From: Rodentibacter mrazii
Lineage (GTDB): Bacteria > Pseudomonadota > Gammaproteobacteria > Enterobacterales > Pasteurellaceae
DNA length: 52,457 bases
Assembly: GCF_001998825.1 (NCBI RefSeq)
Contig: NZ_MLHG01000003.1
Location: forward strand, 1-52,457
Direction: 5' to 3'
The translations under genes were made by a program, and so were the position numbers. Below the pieces are notes generated by a model. The model was not told the origin of the DNA, searched no databases, and saw only the letters and a list, made by a program, of their open reading frames with translations. Of the stretch, positions 17,754-26,571 are shown one piece after another. Within the stretch, counting starts at the first letter, position 1, and each line of letters opens with the position of its first letter.

Positions 17754-18725
17754 ATGAAGTCTGTTTTTCCATTTAAATGGTTGATTGCATTACTTGCCGT
17801 ATTTATTGGTATTTTTTGGTTGTTACCTTGGCTTTTTATGAAAACCATAGGGTGGCAGCAGATGTTTAACCGATTGATATCTGAAAATCTTCACGCTATT
17901 CAGCAACATTCTACTTCGGCAGGCGTGTTATTAATTACGGTAAGTTTTCTATATGGTGTATTGCATGCGCTTGGGCCGGGCCATGGCAAATTTATTATTG
18001 CAAGCTATTTATCTACGCACGAAAGTGAACTAAAACAAAGTGTGAAATTAAGCTTACTTTCCTCACTTATGCAGGGAATTGTGGCAATTACTGCAAGCTC
18101 CATTATTGTGGTGATTCTAAATCTCTCCTCTCGCTATTTCAAATTAAGCCAATTATGGTTGGAACGTAGTGCGTTAATTTTATTACTCGGGCTTGGGATT
18201 TATTGGATTTATCAAGGAACGAGAAAATCAGCAAAAGCCTTTCGTATTAAATCCGTTCGGCTGACTCATTTGCCGTTACAAAGTGCGGTCAAAATTAACC
18301 GCACTTTTAAAGCGGATTGTGGCTGTGGACATCAACATTTACCGAACGCGGTTCAATTAAAGCAAGCCAATAGTTGGAAAAGCCAATTTCTTGTGATTAT
18401 GAGTATTGGTTTACGCCCTTGTACAGGGGCAATTTTTGTGCTTTTCCTTGCTTATATGACGAATCTTTTCATTTGGGGGATTTTTGCTACGTTAGCGATG
18501 TCAATCGGCACTGGGCTGACGCTTTCCCTTTTTGCTATTTTGGTGCGTTATGCTAAGAATATAGCAATACAACTAGGGAAATGGTACGGGGCGAAAGCAT
18601 TAAATCGATATAGCGGACAAATAGTAAAAATCGTTGCAGGTAGCATGATGATTTTCTTTGCGTTAACGTTACTTTACGGCACAACCCTTGAATCGATTGG
18701 TGGCGTAGTATTGTTTGGAAAGTAA
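17754..18725 (+). CDS. NicO family nickel/cobalt transporter
   Basis: This 323-residue inner membrane protein has about six transmembrane segments and the NicO signatures HALGPGHGK (71-79) and GLRPCTGAI in the second half. A polar loop between them carries CGCGHQH, likely metal-binding. Members of the family export or import nickel or cobalt; direction cannot be read from sequence. With the DUF1007 gene it forms a two-gene operon, an arrangement I recall in H. influenzae too. The polar loop is partly encoded by a facing pair of uptake signals (18280-18307). Confidence 0.82.
   Translation: MKSVFPFKWLIALLAVFIGIFWLLPWLFMKTIGWQQMFNRLISENLHAIQQHSTSAGVLLITVSFLYGVLHALGPGHGKFIIASYLSTHESELKQSVKLSLLSSLMQGIVAITASSIIVVILNLSSRYFKLSQLWLERSALILLLGLGIYWIYQGTRKSAKAFRIKSVRLTHLPLQSAVKINRTFKADCGCGHQHLPNAVQLKQANSWKSQFLVIMSIGLRPCTGAIFVLFLAYMTNLFIWGIFATLAMSIGTGLTLSLFAILVRYAKNIAIQLGKWYGAKALNRYSGQIVKIVAGSMMIFFALTLLYGTTLESIGGVVLFGK
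18280..18307. repeat. Inverted uptake-signal pair inside the NicO gene
   Basis: AAAGTGCGGT (18280-18289) and ACCGCACTTT (18298-18307) face each other across 8 bases within the coding sequence and encode part of SAVKINRTF. Elsewhere in the window such pairs lie after genes and look like terminators. Confidence 0.8.
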
Positions 18726-18737
18726 AAAATAAAAATA

Positions 18738-18760
18738 AAACCCATCAAAATGATGGGTTT
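18738..18760. terminator. Terminator between NicO gene and tRNA-Asn
   Basis: AAACCCATCA (18738-18747) and TGATGGGTTT (18751-18760) pair around AAA. The T-rich tail is better on the minus strand (TTTTATTTTTATTTTTT), serving tRNA-Asn; it probably also stops the NicO transcript. Confidence 0.75.
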
Positions 18761-18828
18761 AACATCTTTTGGTTGCTAATTTAGAATTCGTAAAAGGAGA
18801 CAAACAAATCCTAAACCAAAAGAGAAAT

Positions 18829-18904
18829 TGGCTCCTCCTGCTGGACTTGAACCAGCGACATATGGATTAACAGTCCACCGTTCTACCGACTGAACTAAGG
18901 AGGA
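18829..18904 (-). tRNA. tRNA-Asn (GTT)
   Basis: Read on the minus strand, it is 76 nt including an encoded CCA. The acceptor stem TCCTCCT pairs with AGGAGGA, the anticodon loop is CTGTTAA with GTT, and the T-arm is GCTGGTTCAAGTCCAGC. A consensus promoter lies upstream (18965-18937) and a terminator downstream. Confidence 0.96.
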
Positions 18905-18936
18905 ATAAATTCTGTATCACAGTGAATCGGAGGCGA

Positions 18937-18965
18937 ATTTTAATGATCGAGTAATAGTTTGTCAA
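18937..18965 (-). promoter_or_regulatory. Promoter of tRNA-Asn
   Basis: On the minus strand TTGACA (18965-18960), exactly 17 bases, then TAAAAT (18942-18937), followed by the GC-rich discriminator TCGCCTCC, typical of stable RNA promoters under stringent control. Confidence 0.75.
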
Positions 18966-19007
18966 CGGGTAAAATAAAAAAATTCAAAAAAATTTTAACG
19001 TATTTTT

Positions 19008-19042
19008 CTATCCACAAAGACTGTGGATAACTTTGTGGATTA
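19008..19042. promoter_or_regulatory. Cluster of three DnaA boxes in the tRNA-Asn/uvrB gap
   Basis: CTATCCACA (19008-19016, 8/9), TGTGGATAA (19022-19030, perfect on the minus strand) and TGTGGATTA (19034-19042, 8/9) lie within 35 bases. The first two form an 8-bp inverted repeat. The 400-base stretch 18905-19304 otherwise holds the tRNA promoter, AT-rich sequence, the small palindrome ATTGTACAAT (19081-19090) and the uvrB promoter. Confidence 0.6.
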
Positions 19043-19254
19043 AAATAAAATAAGATCTGGTAATGCTGATAAATACTGGGATTGTACAATGCGGGACAGT
19101 AATTGATTGCAAAATGACGTTTCCTTATTTATCAATTAGTTAAGTAAAGTCCAGCAAAAAATATAAAAAAAGTTTTCAATTTTGTGAGGTTTTTCTCTTG
19201 ACATCGCTAACACTGTGTAAAACTTACCTTTTTCACTCTATATGGAGTAAGAAA

Positions 19255-19265
19255 TATGCTAGAAT
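19255..19265 (+). promoter_or_regulatory. Extended -10 promoter of uvrB
   Basis: TATGCTAGAAT contains TG-C-TAGAAT with a predicted start near 19272. The -35 is poor. A TTGACA at 19198-19203 has no -10 at proper spacing. I see no CTGT-N8-ACAG LexA box here, although uvrB is SOS-controlled in E. coli. Confidence 0.45.
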
Positions 19266-19304
19266 AGCGCCAATAAAAACTCATTCAATTTTAACCGCAC
19301 TTTT

Positions 19305-21341
19305 ATGGCAGAAAAAATTAACAGTAAACCTTTTATTCTTCATTCCGATTTCAACCCTTCCGGCGATCAGCCTCAAGCCATTGAAAAACTCGCTGAAAAT
19401 TTAGATGACGGGCTTGCCCACCAAACCCTTCTTGGGGTAACGGGATCGGGTAAAACTTTTACTATCGCCAATGTGATCGCAAAACTGAATCGTCCGGCGA
19501 TGTTACTTGCACCAAATAAAACTCTTGCCGCCCAGCTTTATGCAGAAATGAAGGCTTTTTTCCCTGAAAATGCGGTGGAATATTTCGTTTCTTACTATGA
19601 TTATTATCAACCTGAAGCCTATGTGCCAAGTAGTGACACTTTTATTGAAAAAGATGCCTCCATTAATGATCAAATTGAACAAATGCGTCTTTCCGCAACC
19701 AAATCCTTTTTGGAGCGCCGTGATACGATTGTGGTGGCTTCGGTTTCTGCTATTTACGGTTTGGGTGATCCGGATAGTTATTTAAAAATGATGTTGCATT
19801 TGCAACAGGGGGCGATCATTGACCAACGACAAATTCTTGCCAAATTGGCAGAATTGCAATACACGCGTAACGATCAAGCCTTCCAGCGTGGAACATTTCG
19901 TGTGCGTGGTGAAATTATTGATATTTTTCCTGCAGAATCTGACGATATTGCCGTCCGTATTGAATTATTTGATGATGAAATTGAACGATTAAGTTTGTTT
20001 GATCCGCTGACGGGTCATCATTTAGGTGCGGTGCCACGCTATACGGTGTATCCGAAAACCCACTATGTTACGCCGCGTGAACGCATTTTAGATGCCATCG
20101 AAAAAATCAAAGCAGAGTTGGTACAACGCCGTGAATATTTCATCAAAGAGAATAAATTGTTGGAAGAACAGCGCATTAGCCAGCGAACAATGTTCGACAT
20201 TGAAATGATGAATGAATTGGGCTATTGCTCCGGCATTGAAAATTACTCGCGCTATCTTTCCGGTCGGAATGAGGGTGAACCGCCACCGACATTGTTCGAT
20301 TATATGCCCTCTGATGCCATTTTGATTATTGATGAATCCCACGTGACCGTCCCACAAATCGGCGGAATGTATCGTGGCGATCGTTCACGCAAAGAAACGT
20401 TGGTAGAGTATGGTTTCCGTTTGCCTTCCGCCTTAGATAACCGCCCGTTGCGTTTTGAAGAATTTGAACGCCTTGCGCCGCAAACTATTTATGTTTCCGC
20501 TACACCGGGACCTTATGAATTAGAAAAATCCGGCGATGAAATTATCGATCAAGTGGTGCGTCCGACAGGCTTGCTTGATCCGGAAATTGAAATTCGTCCC
20601 GTTGCTATTCAGGTGGACGACTTACTTTCCGAAGCACGCCAAAGAGCGGACAGAAATGAGCGTGTTTTAGTGACTACCCTTACCAAAAAAATGGCGGAAG
20701 ATCTCACGGATTATCTGGATGAACACGGTATTCGGGTACGTTATCTCCATTCGGATATTGACACTGTTGAACGGGTGGAAATCATCCGTGATTTACGTTT
20801 AGGTGAATTTGATGTACTGGTCGGTATTAACTTATTACGTGAGGGCTTAGATATTCCGGAAGTCTCACTGGTGGCAATTTTAGACGCAGATAAAGAAGGT
20901 TTCTTGCGTTCTGAACGTTCGCTTATTCAAACCATTGGCCGTGCTGCACGTAATCTGAAAGGAAAAGCAATTTTATATGCTGATAGCATTACTAAATCCA
21001 TGGAAAAAGCCATCACGGAAACCAACCGCCGCCGTGAAAAACAAATGAAGTACAATGAAGATCACGGTATTGTTCCTCAAGCCTTAAACAAAAAAGTGGG
21101 CGAATTACTGGATATTGGTCAAGGTGTAACGAATAGAGGGAAAGGTAAATCACGTGGAAAAACGGTGGCAGAACCGACCGCACTTTATAACGCACCGAAA
21201 AATGCCAAAGAATATCAGCAACAGGTCAAAAAACTGGAACAGCAAATGTACAAATTTGCTCAAGATTTGGAATTTGAAAAAGCAGCTGCTATTCGGGATC
21301 AACTTCACCAATTAAGAGAACAATTTGTGATGAGCGAATAA
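19305..21341 (+). CDS. uvrB: Excinuclease ABC subunit B
   Basis: UvrB is the damage-verifying helicase-like subunit of nucleotide excision repair; it takes DNA from UvrA and recruits UvrC. The 678-residue protein has Walker A GVTGSGKT (44-51), the beta-hairpin [20 protein letters not shown], the DExH-type motif IIDESH, helicase motif VI (QTIGRAARN) and a C-terminal UVR domain ([17 protein letters not shown]) that binds UvrC. E. coli UvrB has 673. An uptake signal abuts the ATG (ACCGCACTTTTATG), leaving no Shine-Dalgarno sequence; [10 protein letters not shown] at the start still looks right for the genus. It converges on azlD, with no terminator visible in the 13-base gap. Confidence 0.96.
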   Translation: MAEKINSKPFILHSDFNPSGDQPQAIEKLAENLDDGLAHQTLLGVTGSGKTFTIANVIAKLNRPAMLLAPNKTLAAQLYAEMKAFFPENAVEYFVSYYDYYQPEAYVPSSDTFIEKDASINDQIEQMRLSATKSFLERRDTIVVASVSAIYGLGDPDSYLKMMLHLQQGAIIDQRQILAKLAELQYTRNDQAFQRGTFRVRGEIIDIFPAESDDIAVRIELFDDEIERLSLFDPLTGHHLGAVPRYTVYPKTHYVTPRERILDAIEKIKAELVQRREYFIKENKLLEEQRISQRTMFDIEMMNELGYCSGIENYSRYLSGRNEGEPPPTLFDYMPSDAILIIDESHVTVPQIGGMYRGDRSRKETLVEYGFRLPSALDNRPLRFEEFERLAPQTIYVSATPGPYELEKSGDEIIDQVVRPTGLLDPEIEIRPVAIQVDDLLSEARQRADRNERVLVTTLTKKMAEDLTDYLDEHGIRVRYLHSDIDTVERVEIIRDLRLGEFDVLVGINLLREGLDIPEVSLVAILDADKEGFLRSERSLIQTIGRAARNLKGKAILYADSITKSMEKAITETNRRREKQMKYNEDHGIVPQALNKKVGELLDIGQGVTNRGKGKSRGKTVAEPTALYNAPKNAKEYQQQVKKLEQQMYKFAQDLEFEKAAAIRDQLHQLREQFVMSE

Positions 21342-21354
21342 GGAAAATAGCGTG

Positions 21355-21702
21355 TTATATCGGGAAGTAATATAGTATTGCACTGTATAATGTTAATGTG
21401 ATGATAAAACTCGGTATTATTTTTTTGGTTACGATAGTCATGATGAATGTCCCTAACAATAAAAATAATATAACGATAGTTTTTAGGCCAAAATCATTGA
21501 TTATATTTACTATATCCTTCCCGGAAAACGCACTGTTAAAGACAATGATTCCAATCATTGCTTGGGCACTATAACTTATTGATTTATAGATAAATCCCTC
21601 TTTATTGTTTAGATGTTTATTTTCTTTTAGAAAGAAAGGGGATATTCTAAAGATAAAAATAGTTATTGCTGAGAAAAGAATTAAAAAGAGAATGTTTGTC
21701 AT
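21355..21702 (-). CDS. AzlD family branched-chain amino acid permease subunit
   Basis: This 115-residue hydrophobic protein has about four membrane segments and the AzlD layout (FRISPFFL near the start, QAMIGIIVFNS in the middle). AzlC and AzlD together export branched-chain amino acids in studied cases (BrnFE, YgaZH). Its start overlaps the azlC stop by ATGA, so the pair is co-translated. Codons are clearly more AT-rich than in neighbouring genes and no uptake signal occurs in azlCD, which suggests transfer from elsewhere. Confidence 0.75.
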   Translation of the reverse strand: MTNILFLILFSAITIFIFRISPFFLKENKHLNNKEGFIYKSISYSAQAMIGIIVFNSAFSGKDIVNIINDFGLKTIVILFLLLGTFIMTIVTKKIIPSFIITLTLYSAILYYFPI

Positions 21703-22388
21703 TTTTTCTTACCAATATAATCAAAAGTAGCTAATGAAATACCAATTAAAAATGGTGCGATAATCATTGTATATTCTTTAAATAAGAATAGAAATATAGG
21801 TGCCAATAATAATCCTATCCAATACGCGCTAATATCAAGATAGTCCGGCCAATGTTTTGCTGCTAAAGCGGTAAATTGTAATGGCAAAACAATTTTCACT
21901 ATTTCATAAAATAGAGGCGAGCTAATCTCTGAGCCGGTATAGTAGCCAATAAGTGTTGATAAAACAGATACCAAGTAAATGGGTAACCCGACACCTAAGA
22001 AGTATAAAAAATAGTTTTCTTCCTTATTTTTAAATCTAGAAATGCAGGCTGAAAAAACAGATGGAACAATCAGAATGCTTGATAAAAAAATGTTTTTATA
22101 TGAAATATTTTTAAAATAGCCGGACAACGCTGATGACATTAAAATAAATCTAGAGTTTAGCGCTAAAATTATTGGAATTAGAGATATTCCTGAACTATAG
22201 CTTTGGATAAGAAGAAATTGTAATGGGGTTGAAAATATAAAAATACTTGTCGCCATTACCTCAAATAAACTTAAACCTTGACTGGCACCTAAAGCCCCAA
22301 TAGGGACATATAGAAAAATAAAAGCCAACCCAAAAGATATTGAATCTTTTAGCCCGGCATTAAATGATTTATTTGAAAATAATTTCAT
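21699..22388 (-). CDS. AzlC family branched-chain amino acid exporter, large subunit
   Basis: The 229-residue membrane protein starts with the AzlC signature region (FNAGLKDSISFGLAFIFLYVPIGALGA) and has about seven membrane segments. It likely exports leucine, isoleucine, valine or related compounds with AzlD; the exact substrate cannot be read. The ribosome binding site is weak. The 377 bases upstream (22389-22765) hold a CRP site, a small hairpin (AATCTAA/TTAGATT at 22549-22570) and the terminator of the next operon, but no gene. Confidence 0.78.
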   Translation of the reverse strand: MKLFSNKSFNAGLKDSISFGLAFIFLYVPIGALGASQGLSLFEVMATSIFIFSTPLQFLLIQSYSSGISLIPIILALNSRFILMSSALSGYFKNISYKNIFLSSILIVPSVFSACISRFKNKEENYFLYFLGVGLPIYLVSVLSTLIGYYTGSEISSPLFYEIVKIVLPLQFTALAAKHWPDYLDISAYWIGLLLAPIFLFLFKEYTMIIAPFLIGISLATFDYIGKKK

Positions 22389-22636
22389 TAGATATATCTC
22401 GCTTGTTCTATATTAAAAATCGTTTTCTTGGTGCTTTACTTATTAGAGCGCTAAAAGCCTTTTTTAGATACTTCACTAGTCATGCTTGATTATTAATATT
22501 CTTTTCATAGCTAAATAATAAAATATTGCGCTCGCTATCAGATTAACAAATCTAAAATTTCTCTTAGATTGGATTTAAACCACTATAATAGATGAAGAAA
22601 GAATTTTAAATCTGTTTGTTAATAGGATGTTAAATT

Positions 22637-22652
22637 TGTGAGTTAGATCACA
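22637..22652. promoter_or_regulatory. Perfect CRP binding site
   Basis: TGTGAGTTAGATCACA is an exact TGTGA-N6-TCACA with AT-rich flanks (AAATT and ATTTT). The only gene reading away from it is azlC, 249 bases downstream on the minus strand. Minus-strand -10 candidates (TATTAT 22590-22585, TAAAAT 22608-22603) are not at ideal CRP distances. Confidence 0.65.
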
Positions 22653-22730
22653 ATTTTTAAGATAATTATTGGAAGGAAACGTTTAGAGAGATTTATACTA
22701 TATTCAAGATTTATCGCCGTTATGTTACAA

Positions 22731-22752
22731 AAGGGCAAGTAAATTTGCCCTT
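22731..22752 (-). terminator. Terminator of the amino acid ABC operon
   Basis: AAGGGCAA (22731-22738) and TTGCCCTT (22745-22752) pair around a 6-base loop; TTTTG follows on the minus strand after the binding-protein gene. Confidence 0.75.
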
Positions 22753-22765
22753 ATTGTGTATGAAA

Positions 22766-23623
22766 CTATTTATACTCTACCAAAATATCACTTTCGGCCA
22801 CACTATCACCGTAAACTGGTAATAAGGTTTTTTCGTAGGCTTGTTTGAGTACGCCTTCTTTTGAAAGTTTTTCAATTTCAGTGTTGAGCCAATTTAATAA
22901 ATCCGCTGCATCTTTACGAACGGCAGGGGCAATGACATCTTGATCGCCGAAACTTTTCACGCCCACAGTATAACCCGGATTTTGTTTTACCCAAGCAAAT
23001 AAGAAAGTGTTGTCATTTGATAGCGCATCCCCTCTGCCGTCTCGTAAGGCTTCAAAAGTTTCCGTATTTTGTTCAAATTTTAATAATTTGATATTCGGAT
23101 AATTTTTTGTGAAGAAAATATCCGCCGTGGTGCCTTTATCAACAATGAGTGTTTTGTCTTTTAATTGCTCAAGATCGGTAATTACCGCACCATTTTTTGA
23201 AACCACCCCAAGGGCAACTTTCATATAAGGATTAGCAAAATCAACCACTTCTTTTCGTGCAGCCGTTACAGTGAAATTGGCGAGGATAATATCCACTTTT
23301 TTGGAAAGTAAATATTCCGCACGATTGGCGGCATCCACCAACACAAATTCCGCCTTATTTTCATCACCTAAGAGATCTTTGGTGATGGCTTTGCCGATTT
23401 CCACATCGAAACCTTGGCTTTTGCCTTGGGCATCTACATAGCCGAAAGGCGGCTTGTCGCTGAATACACCAATACGAATTTTGCCGGCTTGTTTCAATTG
23501 CTCAATGGTTGAGAGAGTTTGTGAAGTCTCTTTGCTTGACGTATTGTCATTGCAGGCAGTAAGCCCTAGGGCTAAGGTTGCAGTGGCAAAAAGTGCGGTT
23601 AAATTTTTAAATGTTTTCTTCAT
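22766..23623 (-). CDS. Amino acid ABC transporter, substrate-binding lipoprotein
   Basis: This 285-residue SBP_bac_3 protein binds a polar amino acid in the periplasm. It has a lipoprotein signal ([20 protein letters not shown] with lipid Cys24 in LTAC) and the family motifs [16 protein letters not shown] and [23 protein letters not shown]. The pattern is close to cysteine/glutamate-type binders; I cannot fix the ligand. I placed the start at ATG 23623, since AGAGGA lies upstream with proper spacing; an in-frame ATG at 23644 has none. It overlaps the ATPase gene by 17 bases. The signal peptide segment LTALF is encoded by an uptake signal. Confidence 0.85.
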   Translation of the reverse strand: MKKTFKNLTALFATATLALGLTACNDNTSSKETSQTLSTIEQLKQAGKIRIGVFSDKPPFGYVDAQGKSQGFDVEIGKAITKDLLGDENKAEFVLVDAANRAEYLLSKKVDIILANFTVTAARKEVVDFANPYMKVALGVVSKNGAVITDLEQLKDKTLIVDKGTTADIFFTKNYPNIKLLKFEQNTETFEALRDGRGDALSNDNTFLFAWVKQNPGYTVGVKSFGDQDVIAPAVRKDAADLLNWLNTEIEKLSKEGVLKQAYEKTLLPVYGDSVAESDILVEYK

Positions 23624-24371
23624 AGTTTGTTCCTCTCGGTTCATAGTTTAAGATGTTTAAAAATGTTTTCGCCCGATCCGTGGTAGGGTTGGTGAAAAAA
23701 TCTTCCGGCTTGGCTTGCTCAATGATTTGCCCTTTATCCATAAAAACAATACGATTTGCCACTTGCCGGGCAAACCCCATTTCATGGGTGACAATCAACA
23801 TTGTCATGCCTTCTTTGGCAAGCCCTAATATCACATCAAGTACCTCGCGTACCATTTCGGGATCGAGGGCGGCGGTGACTTCGTCAAACAACATAATTTC
23901 AGGATTCATACAAAGTGCACGTACAATAGCGATTCGCTGTTTCTGCCCACCGGAAAGCTCACGTGGGTAGGCGTTTTTTCGATCAAATAATCCCACACGT
24001 TTTAATAATTCATCTGCTTGTTTTTCGGCTTCTGCCCGATCACGTTTCTGAACCTTTAAAGGTCCGAGTAAAATATTGTCGATCACTGATAAATGGGCAA
24101 ATAATTCATAGCTTTGAAATACCATTCCAATTTGTTGCCGAGCATTGATCCAACTTATCTCTTTGCCAAGTTCGCCGGCATTTTGGAGCAATAATTGACC
24201 GCTCTTTATGGGCTCTAGGCCGTTTAATGTACGAAGTAATGTGCTTTTGCCGCAGCCGGACGGGCCTAAAATCACCACGACTTCGCCTTTTTCGACGGAA
24301 AGATTAATCCCTTTTAGTGCTTCAACCTCGCCATAGTTTTTAACAAGATTTTTTATTTCTAGTAATGCCAT
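23607..24371 (-). CDS. Amino acid ABC transporter, ATP-binding protein
   Basis: The 254-residue ATPase of the GlnQ/HisP class has Walker [10 protein letters not shown] (36-44), signature LSGGQKQR and Walker [16 protein letters not shown], in which Val replaces the Pro usual in DEPT/DEPTSALD. AGGAA lies 6 bases before the ATG. It is third in the operon permease-permease-ATPase-binding protein and overlaps the last gene. Confidence 0.92.
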   Translation of the reverse strand: MALLEIKNLVKNYGEVEALKGINLSVEKGEVVVILGPSGCGKSTLLRTLNGLEPIKSGQLLLQNAGELGKEISWINARQQIGMVFQSYELFAHLSVIDNILLGPLKVQKRDRAEAEKQADELLKRVGLFDRKNAYPRELSGGQKQRIAIVRALCMNPEIMLFDEVTAALDPEMVREVLDVILGLAKEGMTMLIVTHEMGFARQVANRIVFMDKGQIIEQAKPEDFFTNPTTDRAKTFLNILNYEPRGTNYEENI

Positions 24372-24381
24372 ATATATTCCT

Positions 24382-25050
24382 TTAGCTTTCCCAACGGGTT
24401 TCTAAATAACGGGAAAATAATGAGAGCGGATAACAGATTACAAAGTAAAGAAAGAAAATGACCCCGTATATCCAGAGTGCCGCTGATTGATTGCTAAAAA
24501 GTGAGTGTTCAATAATTTGTTGACCCACTTTAATCACCTCTATTACACCGATTAACATCGCTAAAGAGCTGGTTTTCACCATTCGGGTGAAAAGATTGAT
24601 GGCACTTGGGGTGACACGTTTTAGACTTTGGGGGATCAAAATATAAATAAAGGTTTGAAAAGGCGTTAGTCCTAAAGCATAAGCGGATTCAACCTGATGT
24701 TTTTCGATGGAGGTTAACGCGCCGCGCACAAGATCGCCCATTTCTGCGGTTCCCCAAAAAATAAATACCCAAATGCAGACGGTGATAGCGTCTAAATGTA
24801 TTCCAAACCATTTTGCTAATCCAAAGTAGGTGATAAACAGTAGAACAAGCAAAGGGATGATGCGGACAAATTCTAAATAAACTTGGCAAATCACTTTAAT
24901 TACGGCATTTTTGCTTGTCATTACCACCCCTAAAATTACTCCAAAAAGACAGGCAAAAAAGACGGAAACGAAGGCAATTTCAGCCGTCACCCAAAGACCG
25001 CTTAGCAGTCTGGTGAGATTATTGCCTTGGAATAATAATTCAAACCCCAT
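24382..25050 (-). CDS. Amino acid ABC transporter, permease (second)
   Basis: This 222-residue HisM/GlnP-type permease has about five membrane segments and the EAA-like loop ([28 protein letters not shown]) that docks the ATPase. It overlaps the first permease by 11 bases, so both are co-translated and probably form a heterodimer channel. Confidence 0.9.
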   Translation of the reverse strand: MGFELLFQGNNLTRLLSGLWVTAEIAFVSVFFACLFGVILGVVMTSKNAVIKVICQVYLEFVRIIPLLVLLFITYFGLAKWFGIHLDAITVCIWVFIFWGTAEMGDLVRGALTSIEKHQVESAYALGLTPFQTFIYILIPQSLKRVTPSAINLFTRMVKTSSLAMLIGVIEVIKVGQQIIEHSLFSNQSAALWIYGVIFFLYFVICYPLSLFSRYLETRWES

Positions 25051-25699
25051 ATTTTGCTCTCCGTGTACGTTGTTCTACATAACGAATAAAAATTGAAATA
25101 GGTAGCAAAATGACTAAATAAAACACCACTAATAAAAACAAGGCTTCGTTGGTTTTATAATCCATTCCGATAATTTCTTTTGCCATAAACATGAGTTCTG
25201 CTACCGCAACAGCACTAATGACAGAGGTTTCTTTCATTAAAAACAGACAATTCGCACCTATTGCGGGGAGAGAAATCGCTAATGCCTGCGGAAAAATAAC
25301 ATAGCGAAAAGCTTGAAATGGTGTTAAACCAATGCTGAGTGCAGACTCAATTTGACCTTTGGAAACCGCTTCTAAACCACCACGAATCGCTTCTGCCATG
25401 TAGCTTCCGCCCAAAAAAGCTAAGCCGATTACCCCGCAAGTAAAACCGTCTAATTTGATGCCGATTTTTGAAAGCCCGAAGTAAAGGAAGAAAACTTGAA
25501 TCAATAATGGGGTATTGCGTGAAAGTTCAATATAACTTTTTACCAACCAATTTAATGCTTTAAAGTTATAACTATTGATGACTGCACAGATCGTGCCAAT
25601 AATAAATGAGAATAAAATCCCCCAAAACGAGAGGGCAAGGGTTATCAATGTTGCATCAACAAAGCGTGGTAACACGCTGATAATGTAGTCCCAATTCAT
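25040..25699 (-). CDS. Amino acid ABC transporter, permease (first)
   Basis: A 219-residue permease of the same family as the next gene, with ELSRNTPLLIQVFFLYFGL and the EAA-like loop ESALSIGLTPFQAFRYVIFPQAL. It leads the operon. A minus-strand TATAAT (25738-25733) lies about 34 bases upstream of the ATG and is the likely -10; no good -35 is seen. Confidence 0.9.
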   Translation of the reverse strand: MNWDYIISVLPRFVDATLITLALSFWGILFSFIIGTICAVINSYNFKALNWLVKSYIELSRNTPLLIQVFFLYFGLSKIGIKLDGFTCGVIGLAFLGGSYMAEAIRGGLEAVSKGQIESALSIGLTPFQAFRYVIFPQALAISLPAIGANCLFLMKETSVISAVAVAELMFMAKEIIGMDYKTNEALFLLVVFYLVILLPISIFIRYVEQRTRRAKYGV

Positions 25700-25942
25700 T
25701 GTTTCTTTTATGACATAAGCGTTTTCGTAGGCATTATAGTAGAGAAGATTTTTCTCATCGGGAAAGAATTGAAATGAATTAGTTATAATGGAATGGAATA
25801 AATGAATTCTTGGTATTGAGATAAAAAAGTGTGGTGAAAACGGGCAGCCTTTTTGTAAGGCGGAAATATTTTGTTGTCAAAAGTGGAGCAGAATACTATT
25901 TAACATAAAAGTGACGCTAAACCTTATAAATACCAGATGGGG

Positions 25943-25975
25943 GAGTCGAATTTTTGCAGTTACCGACTCTTTTTT
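25943..25975 (+). terminator. Terminator-like hairpin on the plus strand without an obvious gene
   Basis: GAGTCG (25943-25948) and CGACTC (25964-25969) pair around a 15-base loop, followed by TTTTTT (25970-25975). No plus-strand protein gene lies upstream. A TATAAT at 25784-25789 without a -35 could start a transcript of about 180 nt. The stretch 25740-26101 holds no other recognisable feature. Confidence 0.4.
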
Positions 25976-26101
25976 CTGATTAAGAAACAAGCAACAATTA
26001 GTTCTATTATACAGACTTATCTGAGTATTGAGAAATGTTTCATCTAAAATTAGGTAAAGTAAAAGAATTGTCATAATTCCCTTTACAAAGGGCGGTCAGT
26101 T

Positions 26102-26230
26102 TTGGCATTATTTTTTCAAAGCTACAAAAACGATTTACGTGCTTGGAAACTAAAAGAGCAGAAGTTTAGTGAACGCCAGTATGATCATCTAAGAGCCGTT
26201 TTTTCTGTTTCTGGTGCATACCGTACCTAG
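26102..26230 (+). CDS. Possible small gene or gene fragment, 42 residues
   Basis: A frame starting at TTG (26102) reads ALFFQSYKNDLRAWKLKEQ, then KFSERQYDHLRAVFSVSGAY and a stop at TAG 26228. The mix of charged, aromatic and hydrophobic residues looks coding, but there is no ATG or ribosome binding site. It may be the decayed end of a gene. I do not recognise it. A degenerate uptake signal (AAGGGCGGTCA) lies just upstream. Confidence 0.25.
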   Translation: MALFFQSYKNDLRAWKLKEQKFSERQYDHLRAVFSVSGAYRT

Positions 26231-26331
26231 AAAATAACGAAAATTATATTGGTTAAATTTCTCTTAACGGTAGGGGGTATGGGGAGAAGTAGTGTACTCC
26301 AGATTTCAAAGGTTTTCCGGTTCGTATAAGT

Positions 26332-26362
26332 TACCGCCTAAAGTATGGAAACTTCAGCGGTA
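26332..26362 (+). ncRNA. Structured RNA segment at the start of the Icd-like frame
   Basis: TACCGC (26332-26337) pairs with GCGGTA (26357-26362), and inside it AAGT (26341-26344) pairs with ACTT (26351-26354), leaving the loop ATGGAA, which holds the ATG of the following frame. Such a fold could hide the start codon. Satellite phage P4 uses structured RNAs in its immunity region; the comparison is an inference. Confidence 0.3.
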
Positions 26363-26554
26363 GTCTTCAATAATTTAACTTTGGAGCTATTAGCGATGAT
26401 CTATCTATTCTGTGGCATTTCATATCAAACTTCCGGTAAGCCTTATCTACGCTTACATCATATTGAGGCAGATAATGTCACTCAAGCATGGAATTATCGG
26501 CTAGTCCTCCCAATAGGACAAATCAGCTCCGAAATATCACTCCTCTATTTCTAA
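26345..26554 (+). CDS. Small protein resembling Icd-like/Ash family phage proteins
   Basis: The 69-residue frame contains YLFCGISYQTSGKPYLRLHH and then IEADNVTQAWNYRLVLPIGQ. The order (hydrophobic start, conserved aromatic/Gly, xRxHxIEAD, Ala-Trp, basic residue, a hydrophobic strand ending in GQI) recalls the Icd-like host cell division inhibitor or Ash proteins of P4-type satellites. I see the pattern, but similarity is not certain. No Shine-Dalgarno sequence; the start lies in an RNA hairpin. It lies 17 bases before the next gene. Confidence 0.35.
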   Translation: METSAVVFNNLTLELLAMIYLFCGISYQTSGKPYLRLHHIEADNVTQAWNYRLVLPIGQISSEISLLYF

Positions 26555-26571
26555 CCGTACGGAGGTTGTTT

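Noticed and set aside
19198..19226. TTGACA-based promoter for uvrB
   Set aside because: At 16-18 bases downstream there is only AAACTT or AACTTA, a poor -10; the extended -10 at 19255-19265 is better placed.
25943..25975. tRNA-like 3' end or attachment site (TTCGACTCCCCC on the minus strand)
   Set aside because: It looks like a T-loop at first, but the 5' side of the T-stem is missing and there is no acceptor partner. I also found no duplicate of the tRNA-Val 3' end between 25700 and 27100.
25877..26074. Minus-strand frame of 65 codons
   Set aside because: No ribosome binding site; composition (runs of Leu, Ile, Asn, Phe) is what AT-rich noncoding DNA gives; it overlaps the plus-strand terminator hairpin.
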